Source: Streptomyces sp. Je 1-79
Lineage (GTDB): Bacteria; Actinomycetota; Actinomycetes; Streptomycetales; Streptomycetaceae
Direction: 5' to 3'
NCBI RefSeq assembly: GCF_025195125.1
Contig: NZ_JAMGSL010000008.1
Location: 290,707-354,706 of the forward strand
DNA length: 64,000 bases
The position numbers and the translations under genes were made by a program. This document shows positions 44,049 to 52,757 of this stretch, piece by piece. Positions within the stretch are counted from its first letter, which is position 1, and the number at the start of each line of letters is the position of its first letter. The notes below the pieces were generated by a model, which saw nothing but the letters and a program-made list of their open reading frames with translations, did not search any database and had not been told where the DNA came from.

Positions 44049-45259
44049 TTCAAGAAGTCCGGAACGTCCAGCTCTTCGGCCTGGGTGTCCGGGTAGGGGC
44101 GGGCCGGCGGGACGACCGTCGGGGTGACCGGCGGCAGCGTGCTCTCGGCGGCGGCCACCGGGGCCGGCTCCTCGCGGGGAGCGGTCGGCTCCTCGCGCGG
44201 GGCGACGGTGCCGAGTCCACCGAGCGGACGCTCGGTGGCACGGGGAGCCGGGGCCGGCTCCTCGCGCTTGGCCGAGGCCGAGCTGAGGATGTTGTCCCGG
44301 CGGGCCGGCGGCTGGCCGCCGTCGAAGCCGGCCGCGATGACCGTGACCCGTACCTCGTCGCCCAGGGCGTCGTCGATGACGGCACCGAAGATGATGTTGG
44401 CCTCGGGGTGGGCGGCCTCGCTCACCAGCTGCGCGGCCTCGTTGATCTCGAAGAGACCGAGGTCCGAACCGCCGGAGATGGAGAGCAGCACGCCACGGGC
44501 GCCGTCGATGGACGCCTCCAGGAGCGGCGAGGAGATCGCCATCTCGGCCGCCGCGACCGCGCGGTCGTCGCCGCGGGCGGAGCCGATGCCCATGAGGGCC
44601 GAACCGGCCTCGGACATGACCGACTTGACGTCGGCGAAGTCGAGGTTGATCAGACCGGGGGTGGTGATGAGGTCGGTGATGCCCTGCACACCGCTCAGCA
44701 GCACCTGGTCGGCCGACTTGAAGGCGTCGAGCACGGAGACCTGGCGGTCCGAGATCGAGAGCAGCCGGTCGTTCGGGATGACGATGAGGGTGTCGACCTC
44801 TTCGCGGAGCTCGGCGATGCCGTCCTCCGCCTGGTTGGCCCGACGGCGTCCCTCGAAGGTGAACGGCCGGGTGACCACACCGATCGTCAGGGCGCCGAGC
44901 GAGCGCGCGATGTTGGCCACGACGGGTGCGCCGCCGGTGCCGGTGCCGCCACCTTCGCCGGCGGTGACGAAGACCATGTCGGCCCCCTTGAGGACCTCCT
45001 CGATCTCCTCACGGTGGTCCTCTGCCGCCTTGCGACCGACTGCCGGGTTGGCCCCGGCTCCGAGGCCACGGGTGAGTTCACGACCGACGTCGAGCTTGAC
45101 GTCGGCGTCGCTCATCAACAGCGCTTGCGCGTCCGTGTTGATCGCGATGAACTCGACGCCCTTGAGACCGACCTCGATCATTCGGTTGATGGCATTGACA
45201 CCACCGCCGCCGACACCGATGACCTTGATGACTGCGAGGTAGTTCTGCGGTGCTGCCAC
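44045..45259 (-). CDS. ftsZ: Cell division protein FtsZ
   Basis: A 404-residue tubulin-like GTPase that forms the Z ring or, in streptomycetes, ladders of rings in sporulating hyphae. The GTP-binding signature GEGGGTGTGGAPV (residues 101-113) and the synergy loop with NLDFADVKSVM are intact. A Pro/Glu/Ala-rich linker (about residues 320-390) precedes the conserved C-terminal tail ELDVPDFLK, the SepF-binding peptide. The GTG at 45259 has AGAGGCC upstream. It is separated from ftsQ by 279 bases, the only sizeable gap within the dcw cluster, where its developmental promoters are expected. Confidence 0.98.
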   Translation of the reverse strand: MAAPQNYLAVIKVIGVGGGGVNAINRMIEVGLKGVEFIAINTDAQALLMSDADVKLDVGRELTRGLGAGANPAVGRKAAEDHREEIEEVLKGADMVFVTAGEGGGTGTGGAPVVANIARSLGALTIGVVTRPFTFEGRRRANQAEDGIAELREEVDTLIVIPNDRLLSISDRQVSVLDAFKSADQVLLSGVQGITDLITTPGLINLDFADVKSVMSEAGSALMGIGSARGDDRAVAAAEMAISSPLLEASIDGARGVLLSISGGSDLGLFEINEAAQLVSEAAHPEANIIFGAVIDDALGDEVRVTVIAAGFDGGQPPARRDNILSSASAKREEPAPAPRATERPLGGLGTVAPREEPTAPREEPAPVAAAESTLPPVTPTVVPPARPYPDTQAEELDVPDFLK

Positions 45260-45357
45260 GTCGAAGGCCTCTCGCCTCGAGTTACGTGTCGCCGCTTCGC
45301 GGTGGTAGTCGCGCTGCGACGACGGATGCCGATGGGACGGTCCGAAACGCCGACCCA

Positions 45358-45382
45358 AACCCTAACGTTGAAGTTTAGGGTT
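45358..45382. promoter_or_regulatory. A/T-containing inverted repeat upstream of ftsZ
   Basis: AACCCTAA (45358-45365) and TTAGGGTT (45375-45382) are perfectly complementary with a 9-base spacer, about 100 bases upstream of the ftsZ start. In a genome this GC-rich, such an AT-containing palindrome stands out. It could be an operator or a hairpin in the ftsZ leader. A second, imperfect palindrome around GTGATCAC lies at about 45483-45501. The remainder of 45260-45538 holds no gene. Confidence 0.5.
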
Positions 45383-45538
45383 ACCAGTGTCTCTGTTCGC
45401 TGGACTCTTCCGAACAGGACACTAAGTCGACAAGTGGCGCACGTTCAACGAACACGCCGAACCTCCCGTTTTTCTTTTCACCCTATGTGATCACCCATAG
45501 CGCTGGCCAACCAGGGCGCTGGCCAGGGGTGATGCACG

Positions 45539-46339
45539 TCAACTCCCCGACGCCGCGGGCGCTGTGGGGGCGCTTACATCGAAGTGCCCCGCTTTGGGCA
45601 TCGCCTTCATCAGGGCGGTGAGCACCCGGGCCTTGACGGGCCCGTCCTCACCACTGCCCCAGAAGACCGTGCGGCCCTCGCTGAGCTCCAGGGTGATGGA
45701 GTCGTACGAGGCGACCTTGACGACACGAGTGTCCCGGGCGATTTCCCGCGGGAGTTCGCCCGTCACGCCCACCGCCTCGACGAGCAGCCGGTCCTCGTCG
45801 AAGCGGCGAAGACTCGGTGCGGAGGCGGCGCCCAGGAGGAGTTCCGGTACGCCTGAGGGAGCCTTGTCCACGGTGGCGAATCGCGTTCCGGCGGAGTCCA
45901 CTTCCGTGAACTTTCCGCCCTTTTCCACCACCAGAACCGGCTTCCGTTCCGTCACTTTCAGACCGATTCCATGCGGCCAGGACCGAACGACCTCGATCGT
46001 GTCGATACGGGGCAGTTCCCGCACCAGACGCGCCTCGATGGCGTCCATGTCGACGGACACCAGCGGTGAACCGATCGGCACCGCGGCGACCTCCTCGACC
46101 TCACGAGTGGTCAGAACCCGCGTTCCGGAGGTCTCCACGCGCTCCACCCGGAACCAGGTGGAGCCGTAGAGCGCCCAGACTCCGCCCGCCACGATCAGGA
46201 CGAGGGCGGACACGATCAGCAGGACCCGCGGCCCGGGCACCCGGAATCCAGCATTCCGGGCGTCCGTCCGCGCCGGCCGTTCCGACGACCCCTTCGGCTC
46301 GCGTGTGCCTCGCTTCTCGGCGGTCGTCGGTCCCGACAC
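45539..46339 (-). CDS. ftsQ: Cell division protein FtsQ
   Basis: A 266-residue bitopic membrane protein of the divisome. A cytoplasmic, Arg/Pro-rich N-terminus (1-37) precedes one helix (VLLIVSALVLIVAGGVWALY), then the POTRA domain (TWFRVERVETSGTRVLTTRE, VVRSWPHGIGLKVTERKPVL) and the beta domain. It links FtsL (with DivIC-type partners) to FtsW-FtsI outside the cell. The GTG at 46339 has GAGGGAAC upstream. In many bacteria murC lies between murG and ftsQ; here they are directly adjacent with a 26-base gap. Confidence 0.94.
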   Translation of the reverse strand: MSGPTTAEKRGTREPKGSSERPARTDARNAGFRVPGPRVLLIVSALVLIVAGGVWALYGSTWFRVERVETSGTRVLTTREVEEVAAVPIGSPLVSVDMDAIEARLVRELPRIDTIEVVRSWPHGIGLKVTERKPVLVVEKGGKFTEVDSAGTRFATVDKAPSGVPELLLGAASAPSLRRFDEDRLLVEAVGVTGELPREIARDTRVVKVASYDSITLELSEGRTVFWGSGEDGPVKARVLTALMKAMPKAGHFDVSAPTAPAASGS

Positions 46340-46365
46340 GTTCCCTCTTTCCCTTCGAGGCTCGC

Positions 46366-47451
46366 TCAGCGTCCGGCGATCGCCTCGTAGACCATGCCGA
46401 CGAGCAGGTCGTCGGCGTCCCTGCGGCCGAACTCGGCGGCGGCGCGGGACATCTCGTACAGCCGGTGCGGATCGGCCAGTACGGGCAGGACGTTGCCCTG
46501 CACCCACTGCGGCGACAGCTCCGCGTCGTCGACGAGCAGTCCGCCGCCCGCCTTGACCACCGGCTGGGCGTTGAGCCGCTGTTCGCCGTTGCCGATCGGC
46601 AGCGGTACGTACGCGGCGGGCAGCCCGACGGCGGAGAGTTCGGCGACGGTCATCGCGCCCGCGCGGCAGAGCATCATGTCCGCCGCCGCGTACGCGAGAT
46701 CCATCCGGTCCACGTACGGTACCGGGACGTACGGCGGCATCCCGGGCATGTTGTCGACACGCGGCATCTCGTTCTTCGGGCCGACCGCGTGCAGGATCTG
46801 GATACCGGAGCGCTGGAGCACCGGCGCGATCTGCTGGATGACCTCGTTGAGCCGGCGTGCGCCCTGCGAGCCGCCGGAGACCAGCAGCGTCGGCAGGTTC
46901 GGGTCGAGACCGAAGGCGGCACGCGCCTCGGGCCGGACCCGGGCCCGGTCGAGGGTGGCGATGGTGTGCCGCAGCGGGATGCCGATGTAACGGGCGTTGC
47001 GGAGCTTGGAGTCCGGGGTGGCCACGGCGACCCCGGCCGCGTACCGCGAGCCGATCTTGTTGGCCAGGCCGGGCCGGGCGTTGGCCTCGTGGACCACGAT
47101 CGGCACCCCGAGGCGCTTGGCCGCGAGATAGCCGGGCAGGGCCACGTAGCCGCCGAAGCCGACCACACAGTCGGCCTTGGTGCGCTCCAGGATCTGCTCG
47201 GCCGCCTTGATGGTGCCGCGCAGCCGCCCGGGGACGGTGATCAGCTCAGGGGTGGGCTTGCGCGGCAGCGGCACGGCGGGGATGAGCGCCAGCTCGTAGC
47301 CCCGCTCGGGTACGAGCCGGGTCTCCAGGCCCTTCTCCGTGCCGAGCGCCGTGATTCCCACGCTCGGGTCCTGCCTGCGCAGGGCGTCCGCGAGGGCGAG
47401 CGCGGGCTCGATGTGGCCGGCGGTCCCCCCACCGGCGAGTACGACATGCAC
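46366..47451 (-). CDS. murG: UDP-GlcNAc:undecaprenyl-PP-MurNAc-pentapeptide GlcNAc transferase
   Basis: A 361-residue GT28 glycosyltransferase that makes lipid II from lipid I on the inner membrane face. The N-terminal Gly-rich loop MHVVLAGGGTAGHIEPALAL, the VVGFGGYVALPGYLAAKRL loop, the LLVSGGSQGARRLNE loop and the donor-binding segment MLCRAGAMTVAELSAVGLPA are all present. It begins 6 bases after ftsW ends, so the flippase/polymerase and the lipid II synthase are co-expressed. Confidence 0.97.
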   Translation of the reverse strand: MHVVLAGGGTAGHIEPALALADALRRQDPSVGITALGTEKGLETRLVPERGYELALIPAVPLPRKPTPELITVPGRLRGTIKAAEQILERTKADCVVGFGGYVALPGYLAAKRLGVPIVVHEANARPGLANKIGSRYAAGVAVATPDSKLRNARYIGIPLRHTIATLDRARVRPEARAAFGLDPNLPTLLVSGGSQGARRLNEVIQQIAPVLQRSGIQILHAVGPKNEMPRVDNMPGMPPYVPVPYVDRMDLAYAAADMMLCRAGAMTVAELSAVGLPAAYVPLPIGNGEQRLNAQPVVKAGGGLLVDDAELSPQWVQGNVLPVLADPHRLYEMSRAAAEFGRRDADDLLVGMVYEAIAGR

Positions 47452-47457
47452 CGAAAT

Positions 47458-48798
47458 TCACCGCTCTCCGGACGGACGCTTCTTGACGCGCCGTCGCATC
47501 GACTTCCATCTCACCCCGGCCCGCCTACCCCAGCCGGGGCGCCGCATGGCCAGGGCCGCTTTCGCGGCGGGTTCCTGTCGCGCGAAGGCGATGAGGAGCC
47601 CGACGGCGAACATGGTCGGCAGCAGGGCCGACCCCCCGTAGGAGAACAGCGGGAGCGGGACCCCGGCGATCGGCAGCAGACCGAGCACCGCACCGATGTT
47701 GATCACGGCCTGCGCCGTGATCCACGTGGTCACGCCTCCCGCGGCGTACCTCACGAAGGGGTCCTCCGTGCGTCCGGCCACGCGGATACCCGCATAGCCT
47801 AGAGCCGCGAACAGGGCGAGTACCGACAGCGTCCCCGCCAGACCCAGTTCCTCCCCGGTGACGGCGAAGATGAAGTCGGTGTGCGCTTCGGGTAGTTGGC
47901 CCCATTTTTCCACACTGGCACCCAGGCCGGATCCGAACCATCCGCCCGAGGCCAGAGCATAGATCCCGTGGGCCGCCTGGAGGCAGGGGGCGCCCTCTCC
48001 CCCGGGGTCGGTGGCGCCGATGCAGGCGAACCGCTTCAGCCGGTTGTCGCTGGTCCTGATCAGCAGGAAGCCGATCGCCCCCGCCACCGCGAGCACCCCG
48101 ACGAAGAGCCTGGTGGGCGCTCCTGCCGTCCACAGCAGCCCGAAGAGGATCGCGGTGAGCACGATCGCCGTGCCCATGTCCCCGCCGAGCATGATCAGTC
48201 CGAGCAGGAGGAACGCCGCCGGCACCAGCGGCACGAGCATGTGCTTCCACTGGGTGAGCAGTTTCATGTCCTGCTTGCGGGCCAGCAGGTCGGCGCCCCA
48301 CAGGATGAGCGCCAGCTTGCCGAACTCGCTGGGCTGCAGCATGAACGGGCCGCCCAGCGAGATCCAGTTCTGGTTGCCGCCGACCGCGCGCCCTATCCCC
48401 GGGATCTGCACGAGCACCATCAGGAAGACGGCGCCGACGAGGATCGGGTACGCGAGTGCCCGGTGCAGCTTCACGGGCATCCGGGAGGCGACCAGCAGCA
48501 GCACGGCGCCGAGGACCGCGGCGAAGAACTGCTTGCGGAAGAAGTACGAGGGCACCAGGTCGTAGCGGAGCGCCGTGATCATCGAGGCGCTGTAGACCAT
48601 CACCAGGCCGAGCGTGGTGATGAGCAGCGCGGCACCGAGGATGACGTAGTACGCGGTGAGCGGCCGGTCCCAGGCCCGCCGCGCCCGCTCGTACGTCCGC
48701 CGTACGCCGCCGGCGCGGGAGGCGCGCGGCGACGCGGGAGCGCGGCCTCCGCCGCGGACGGCGGAGGGCCGACGGGTCCCGGCGGTTCTGCTCGGCAT
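47458..48798 (-). CDS. ftsW: Peptidoglycan glycosyltransferase FtsW (SEDS family)
   Basis: A 446-residue SEDS-family membrane protein with ten predicted helices, which polymerises septal glycan in partnership with the FtsI transpeptidase. Diagnostic sequences are LGLVMVYSASMI in helix 1, QNWISLGGPFMLQPSEFGKLALILW and LPEAHTDFIFAVTGEELG, the last including the conserved Asp loop. The N-terminus (about 45 residues) and C-terminus (about 30) are strongly basic and cytoplasmic. ATG at 48798, with GGAGGGG about 5-10 bases upstream. The gap to murD is 55 bases. Confidence 0.96.
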   Translation of the reverse strand: MPSRTAGTRRPSAVRGGGRAPASPRASRAGGVRRTYERARRAWDRPLTAYYVILGAALLITTLGLVMVYSASMITALRYDLVPSYFFRKQFFAAVLGAVLLLVASRMPVKLHRALAYPILVGAVFLMVLVQIPGIGRAVGGNQNWISLGGPFMLQPSEFGKLALILWGADLLARKQDMKLLTQWKHMLVPLVPAAFLLLGLIMLGGDMGTAIVLTAILFGLLWTAGAPTRLFVGVLAVAGAIGFLLIRTSDNRLKRFACIGATDPGGEGAPCLQAAHGIYALASGGWFGSGLGASVEKWGQLPEAHTDFIFAVTGEELGLAGTLSVLALFAALGYAGIRVAGRTEDPFVRYAAGGVTTWITAQAVINIGAVLGLLPIAGVPLPLFSYGGSALLPTMFAVGLLIAFARQEPAAKAALAMRRPGWGRRAGVRWKSMRRRVKKRPSGER

Positions 48799-48853
48799 GG
48801 TCGCTGTCCCCTCCAGTCGTGCCCGGCGCGGCCGGACCTCCTTGCTGGTCAGG

Positions 48854-50266
48854 TCAGACGCGCCCGGTGGTGGCGAGGGCGCGGACCGCGTCCGCGAAGG
48901 CCTCGCCCCGCTTGTTGTAGTTGGCGAACATGTCCATCGAGGCGCAGGCCGGGGCCAGCAGGACCGTGTCACCCGGCCGGGCGAGCCGGGCCGCCTCCTG
49001 GACCGCCGCGGACATCGCCCCAGTGTCGGTCCGGTCGAGGTCCACGACCGGGACCTCGGGGGCGTGTCGCGCGAGGGCTTCGCGGATCAGCGCACGGTCG
49101 GCGCCGATCAGGACGACGCCCCGCAGACGCTTCGCCGAGGCGGCCACGATCTCGTCGAAGGTCGCGCCCTTGGCGAGGCCGCCGGCGATCCAGACGATCG
49201 GGTCGTAGGCCGCCAACGAGGCTTCCGCGGCATGGGTGTTGGTGGCCTTGGAGTCGTCGACGTAGACGACGCCCTCGATCTCCTCGACCAGCTCGATGCG
49301 GTGCGGGTCGGGCCGGAAGGCCCGCAGTCCGTCCCGTACGGCCTTCGGCTCCACCCCGTAGGCGCGGGCGAGGGCGGCCGCGGCGAGCGCGTTGGCGATG
49401 TTGTGCGGGGCCGGCGGCTGGACGTCCGCGACCTCGGCGAGCTCCTGGGCCTGCTTCTGCCGGTTCTCGACGAAGGCCCGGTCGACGAGGATGCCCTCGA
49501 CGACGCCGAGCTGCGAGGGGCCGGGGGTGCCGAGGGTGAAGCCGATGGCCCGGCAGCCCTCCTCGACGTCCGCCTCGCGCACCAGGTCCTCGGTGGCCTT
49601 GTCGGCGACGTTGTAGACGCAGGCGACGGTGTTGCCCTCGTAGACACGGCCCTTGTCGGCGGCGTACGCCTCCATCGAGCCGTGCCAGTCGAGGTGGTCG
49701 GGCGCCAGGTTGAGCACGACGGCCGAGTGGGCGCGCAGGCTCGGGGCCCAGTGGAGCTGGTAGCTGGAGAGTTCGACGGCGAGGACGTCGTACGTCTCCT
49801 CGCCGAGCACCGCGTCGAGGAGCGAGACGCCGATGTTCCCGACGGCCGCGGTCCGCAGGCCCGCGGCCTCCAGGATCGAGGCGAGCATCCGTACGGTCGT
49901 GGTCTTGCCGTTGGTGCCGGTCACGGCGAGCCAGGGGGCGGCGTCGGGGCCGCGGAGGCGCCAGGCGAGCTCGACATCGCCCCAGACCTCCACGCCCGCC
50001 TCGGCGGCGGCCGTGAAGAGCGGCTTGTCGGGCCGCCAGCCGGGGGCGGTGACGACCAGTTCGGTGCCCTCGGGCAGGGTGTCGCCGTCGCCGAGGCGGA
50101 CGGTGATCCCCTCGGCCCGCAGCTCGTCGGCCTGCGCCCGGGAGCGCTCGTCGTCGCCGTCGTTGACGACGGTCACGACGGCGCCGAGGCCGTGCAGGAC
50201 GCGGGCGGCCGGGATCCCGGAGACCCCGAGCCCCGCGACGGTGACCCTCTTGCCGTTCCAGCTCAC
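48854..50266 (-). CDS. murD: UDP-N-acetylmuramoylalanine--D-glutamate ligase
   Basis: A 470-residue Mur ligase that adds D-Glu to UDP-MurNAc-L-Ala. The N-terminal Rossmann start KRVTVAGLGVSGIPAARVL, the ATP P-loop AVTGTNGKTTTVRML, and the C-terminal PHNIANALAAAALA and DDSKATNTHAAEASL motifs are intact. I choose the GTG at 50266, which overlaps the mraY stop by 4 bases as most junctions here do; an ATG at 50281 would add five residues (MGIRK) and overlap mraY by 19 bases. Confidence 0.95.
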   Translation of the reverse strand: MSWNGKRVTVAGLGVSGIPAARVLHGLGAVVTVVNDGDDERSRAQADELRAEGITVRLGDGDTLPEGTELVVTAPGWRPDKPLFTAAAEAGVEVWGDVELAWRLRGPDAAPWLAVTGTNGKTTTVRMLASILEAAGLRTAAVGNIGVSLLDAVLGEETYDVLAVELSSYQLHWAPSLRAHSAVVLNLAPDHLDWHGSMEAYAADKGRVYEGNTVACVYNVADKATEDLVREADVEEGCRAIGFTLGTPGPSQLGVVEGILVDRAFVENRQKQAQELAEVADVQPPAPHNIANALAAAALARAYGVEPKAVRDGLRAFRPDPHRIELVEEIEGVVYVDDSKATNTHAAEASLAAYDPIVWIAGGLAKGATFDEIVAASAKRLRGVVLIGADRALIREALARHAPEVPVVDLDRTDTGAMSAAVQEAARLARPGDTVLLAPACASMDMFANYNKRGEAFADAVRALATTGRV

Positions 50267-51333
50267 TTTTCGGATGCCCATCCCGCGTAGAAGAGGCCCA
50301 GGCCCACGATCACGCACATGCCCTGGATGATCCAGAACCGGACGACGACCAGGACTTCCGACCACCCCTTGAGTTCGAAGTGGTGCTGGAGCGGGGCCAT
50401 CCGGAAGACGCGCTTGCCGGTCATCTTGAACGAGCCGACCTGGATGACCACCGACATGGTGATCAGTACGAACAGGCCGCCGAGCAGGGCGAGCAGCAGC
50501 TCGGTACGGGAGCAGATGGCGAGACCGGCGAGCGCGCCGCCGAGGGCCAGCGAGCCGGTGTCACCCATGAAGATCTTGGCCGGCGAGGTGTTCCACCACA
50601 GGAAGCCGAAACAGGCACCCATGAGGGCGGAGGCGACGACCGCGAGGTCGAGCGGGTCGCGGACCTCGAAGCAGGCGTTGGGGTTGGTCAGGGTGATCGC
50701 GTTGGCGCAGGACTCCTGGAACTGCCACAGGCCGATGAAGGTGTACGCGCCGAAGACCATCACCGACGCGCCGGTGGCCAGGCCGTCCAGACCGTCCGTC
50801 AGGTTCACGCCGTTGGACATGGCCAGGATCATGAAGAGCGCCCAGACCACGAACAGCACGGGCCCGATGGCCCAGCCGAAGTCGGTGATGAAGGAGAGCT
50901 TCGTGGAGGCCGGGGTGAGCCCGCGCAGGTCCGCGAACTGGAGCGAGAGCACCGCGAAGGCGATGCCGACGATCAGCTGGCCGGCCATCTTCGCCTTGGC
51001 CCGCAGACCCAGCGAGCGCTGCTTGACGATCTTGATGTAGTCGTCGAGGAAGCCGACGAGACCCATGCCGGCCATCAGGAAGAGGACGAGGACACCGGAG
51101 TACGTCGGGTCCTCGCCGGTGATGACCTTGGCCAGCGCGTACGCGATGAGCGTGGCCAGGATGAAGGAGATACCGCCCATGGTGGGCGTGCCCTTCTTGC
51201 CGGCGTGGCCGCGCGGGCCGTCGTCGCGGATGAACTGCCCGTACCCCTTGCGGGCAAGGAGCTTGATGAGCAGCGGGGTGCCGATCAGGGTCAGGAAGAG
51301 CCCGATGGCTCCCGCGAAGAGGATCTGCCTCAT
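50263..51333 (-). CDS. mraY: Phospho-N-acetylmuramoyl-pentapeptide-transferase
   Basis: A 356-residue polytopic enzyme (ten helices) that transfers phospho-MurNAc-pentapeptide to undecaprenyl phosphate, forming lipid I. The signature HAGKKGTPTMGGISF, the DDYIKIVKQRSLGL loop with the catalytic Asp residues, NGVNLTDGLDGLATG and the FRMAPLQHHFELKGWSE His loop all match the family. It overlaps murF by 4 bases upstream and murD by 4 bases downstream. Confidence 0.98.
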   Translation of the reverse strand: MRQILFAGAIGLFLTLIGTPLLIKLLARKGYGQFIRDDGPRGHAGKKGTPTMGGISFILATLIAYALAKVITGEDPTYSGVLVLFLMAGMGLVGFLDDYIKIVKQRSLGLRAKAKMAGQLIVGIAFAVLSLQFADLRGLTPASTKLSFITDFGWAIGPVLFVVWALFMILAMSNGVNLTDGLDGLATGASVMVFGAYTFIGLWQFQESCANAITLTNPNACFEVRDPLDLAVVASALMGACFGFLWWNTSPAKIFMGDTGSLALGGALAGLAICSRTELLLALLGGLFVLITMSVVIQVGSFKMTGKRVFRMAPLQHHFELKGWSEVLVVVRFWIIQGMCVIVGLGLFYAGWASEK

Positions 51334-52754
51334 CGGCCCGTGACCTCGCTCTCGGAGTCGAGGAGGGCCAGGGCGACCTGCTCCAGACCGACCGACCTGG
51401 AAGCCTTCACAAGGACGACGTCCCCCGGGCGCAGCTCACTGCGCAACAGGTCGACCGCCGCCTGCGCGTCGGACACGTGCACCGACTCCTCACCCCACGA
51501 ACCCTCGTTATATGCGCCCAGTTGCAGCCAGGACGCTTCCCTGTCCCCGACCGCCACGAGCTTGCTGACGTTGAGCCGGACGGCGAGCCGTCCGACCGCG
51601 TCGTGCTCGGCGAGCGATGCGTCTCCGAGCTCGGCCATCTTGCCGAGCACCGCCCACGTACGGCCCCCCTGGGCCTGTGCGGCCCGGCCCATGGACGCGA
51701 GCGCGCGCAGAGCGGCTCGCATGGACTCGGGGTTCGCGTTGTAGGCGTCGTTGACGATCGTCACGCCGTCCGGACGCTCGGTGACCTCCATGCGCCAGCG
51801 CGACAGGGTGCCCGCCTCCGAGAGCGCGGTGGCGATCTCCTCGACGGGCATGCCCAGCTCATGGGCGACGGCGGCCGCGGCGAGCGCGTTCGACACGTGG
51901 TGCTCACCGTACAGGCGCAAGGTCACGTCACTGCACCCGGTGGGTGTGTGAAGCTTGAAAGAGGGCTGTCCGTTCGCTGTGAGACGGACGTTCTCGGCAC
52001 GTACGACCGCTTCGTCCGACTCTCCGAAGAGCGTCACGCGCGCCCGGGTCCGCTCGGCCATGGCCCGCACGAGCGGGTCGTCGGCGTTGAGGACCGCCAC
52101 GCCTCCCTCGTCGGCCGGCGGAAGCGCCTCCACGAGCTCGCCCTTGGCCTGGGCGATCTGCTCGCGGCCGCCGAACTCGCCGATGTGGGCGGTGCCCACG
52201 TTGAGTACGAGTCCGATGCGCGGCGGGGTCAGTCCGGTGAGGTAGCGGATGTGACCGATGCCGCGGGCGCCCATCTCGAGGACGAGGTGCTGGGTCTCGT
52301 CGCTCGCGCGCAGCGCCGTCAGCGGGAGCCCGATCTCGTTGTTGAGCGAGCCGGGCGTCCACACGGTGGGTGCGTGACGTTCGAGGACCTGGGCGATCAG
52401 GTCCTTGGTGGAGGTCTTGCCGGCCGAGCCGGTCAGCGCGACGACATCGGTACCGAGGCGTTCGACGACGGCGCGGGCGAGGGCGCCGAGCGCCGCCTGG
52501 ACGTCGTCCACGACGATGGCGGGCACGCCGACGGGCCGGGCGGCCAGCACGGCTGCCGCGCCCGCCTCGACGGCGCGGGCCGCGTAGTCGTGGCCGTCGA
52601 CCTGTTCGCCGGTGAAGGCGGCGAACAGGCTGCCGGGCTTCACCTCACGGGAGTCGATGACGACGGGACCGGTGATCCGGACGGCCGGATCCGGTATGTC
52701 GTACGACTGCCCGCCGACGATTTCGGTGATCTCGGCGAGGGAGAGGGCGATCAC
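51330..52754 (-). CDS. murF: UDP-MurNAc-tripeptide--D-Ala-D-Ala ligase
   Basis: A 474-residue Mur ligase that adds D-Ala-D-Ala to the precursor. The ATP loop reads ALTGSAGKTSTKDLI; MGARGIGHIRYLTGL and the NDAYNANPESMRAALRAL motif in the C-terminal domain are specific to MurF. It follows murE by 3 bases and overlaps mraY by 4 (ATGA), so the precursor enzymes are coupled. Confidence 0.97.
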   Translation of the reverse strand: MIALSLAEITEIVGGQSYDIPDPAVRITGPVVIDSREVKPGSLFAAFTGEQVDGHDYAARAVEAGAAAVLAARPVGVPAIVVDDVQAALGALARAVVERLGTDVVALTGSAGKTSTKDLIAQVLERHAPTVWTPGSLNNEIGLPLTALRASDETQHLVLEMGARGIGHIRYLTGLTPPRIGLVLNVGTAHIGEFGGREQIAQAKGELVEALPPADEGGVAVLNADDPLVRAMAERTRARVTLFGESDEAVVRAENVRLTANGQPSFKLHTPTGCSDVTLRLYGEHHVSNALAAAAVAHELGMPVEEIATALSEAGTLSRWRMEVTERPDGVTIVNDAYNANPESMRAALRALASMGRAAQAQGGRTWAVLGKMAELGDASLAEHDAVGRLAVRLNVSKLVAVGDREASWLQLGAYNEGSWGEESVHVSDAQAAVDLLRSELRPGDVVLVKASRSVGLEQVALALLDSESEVTGR

Positions 52755-52757
52755 AAC

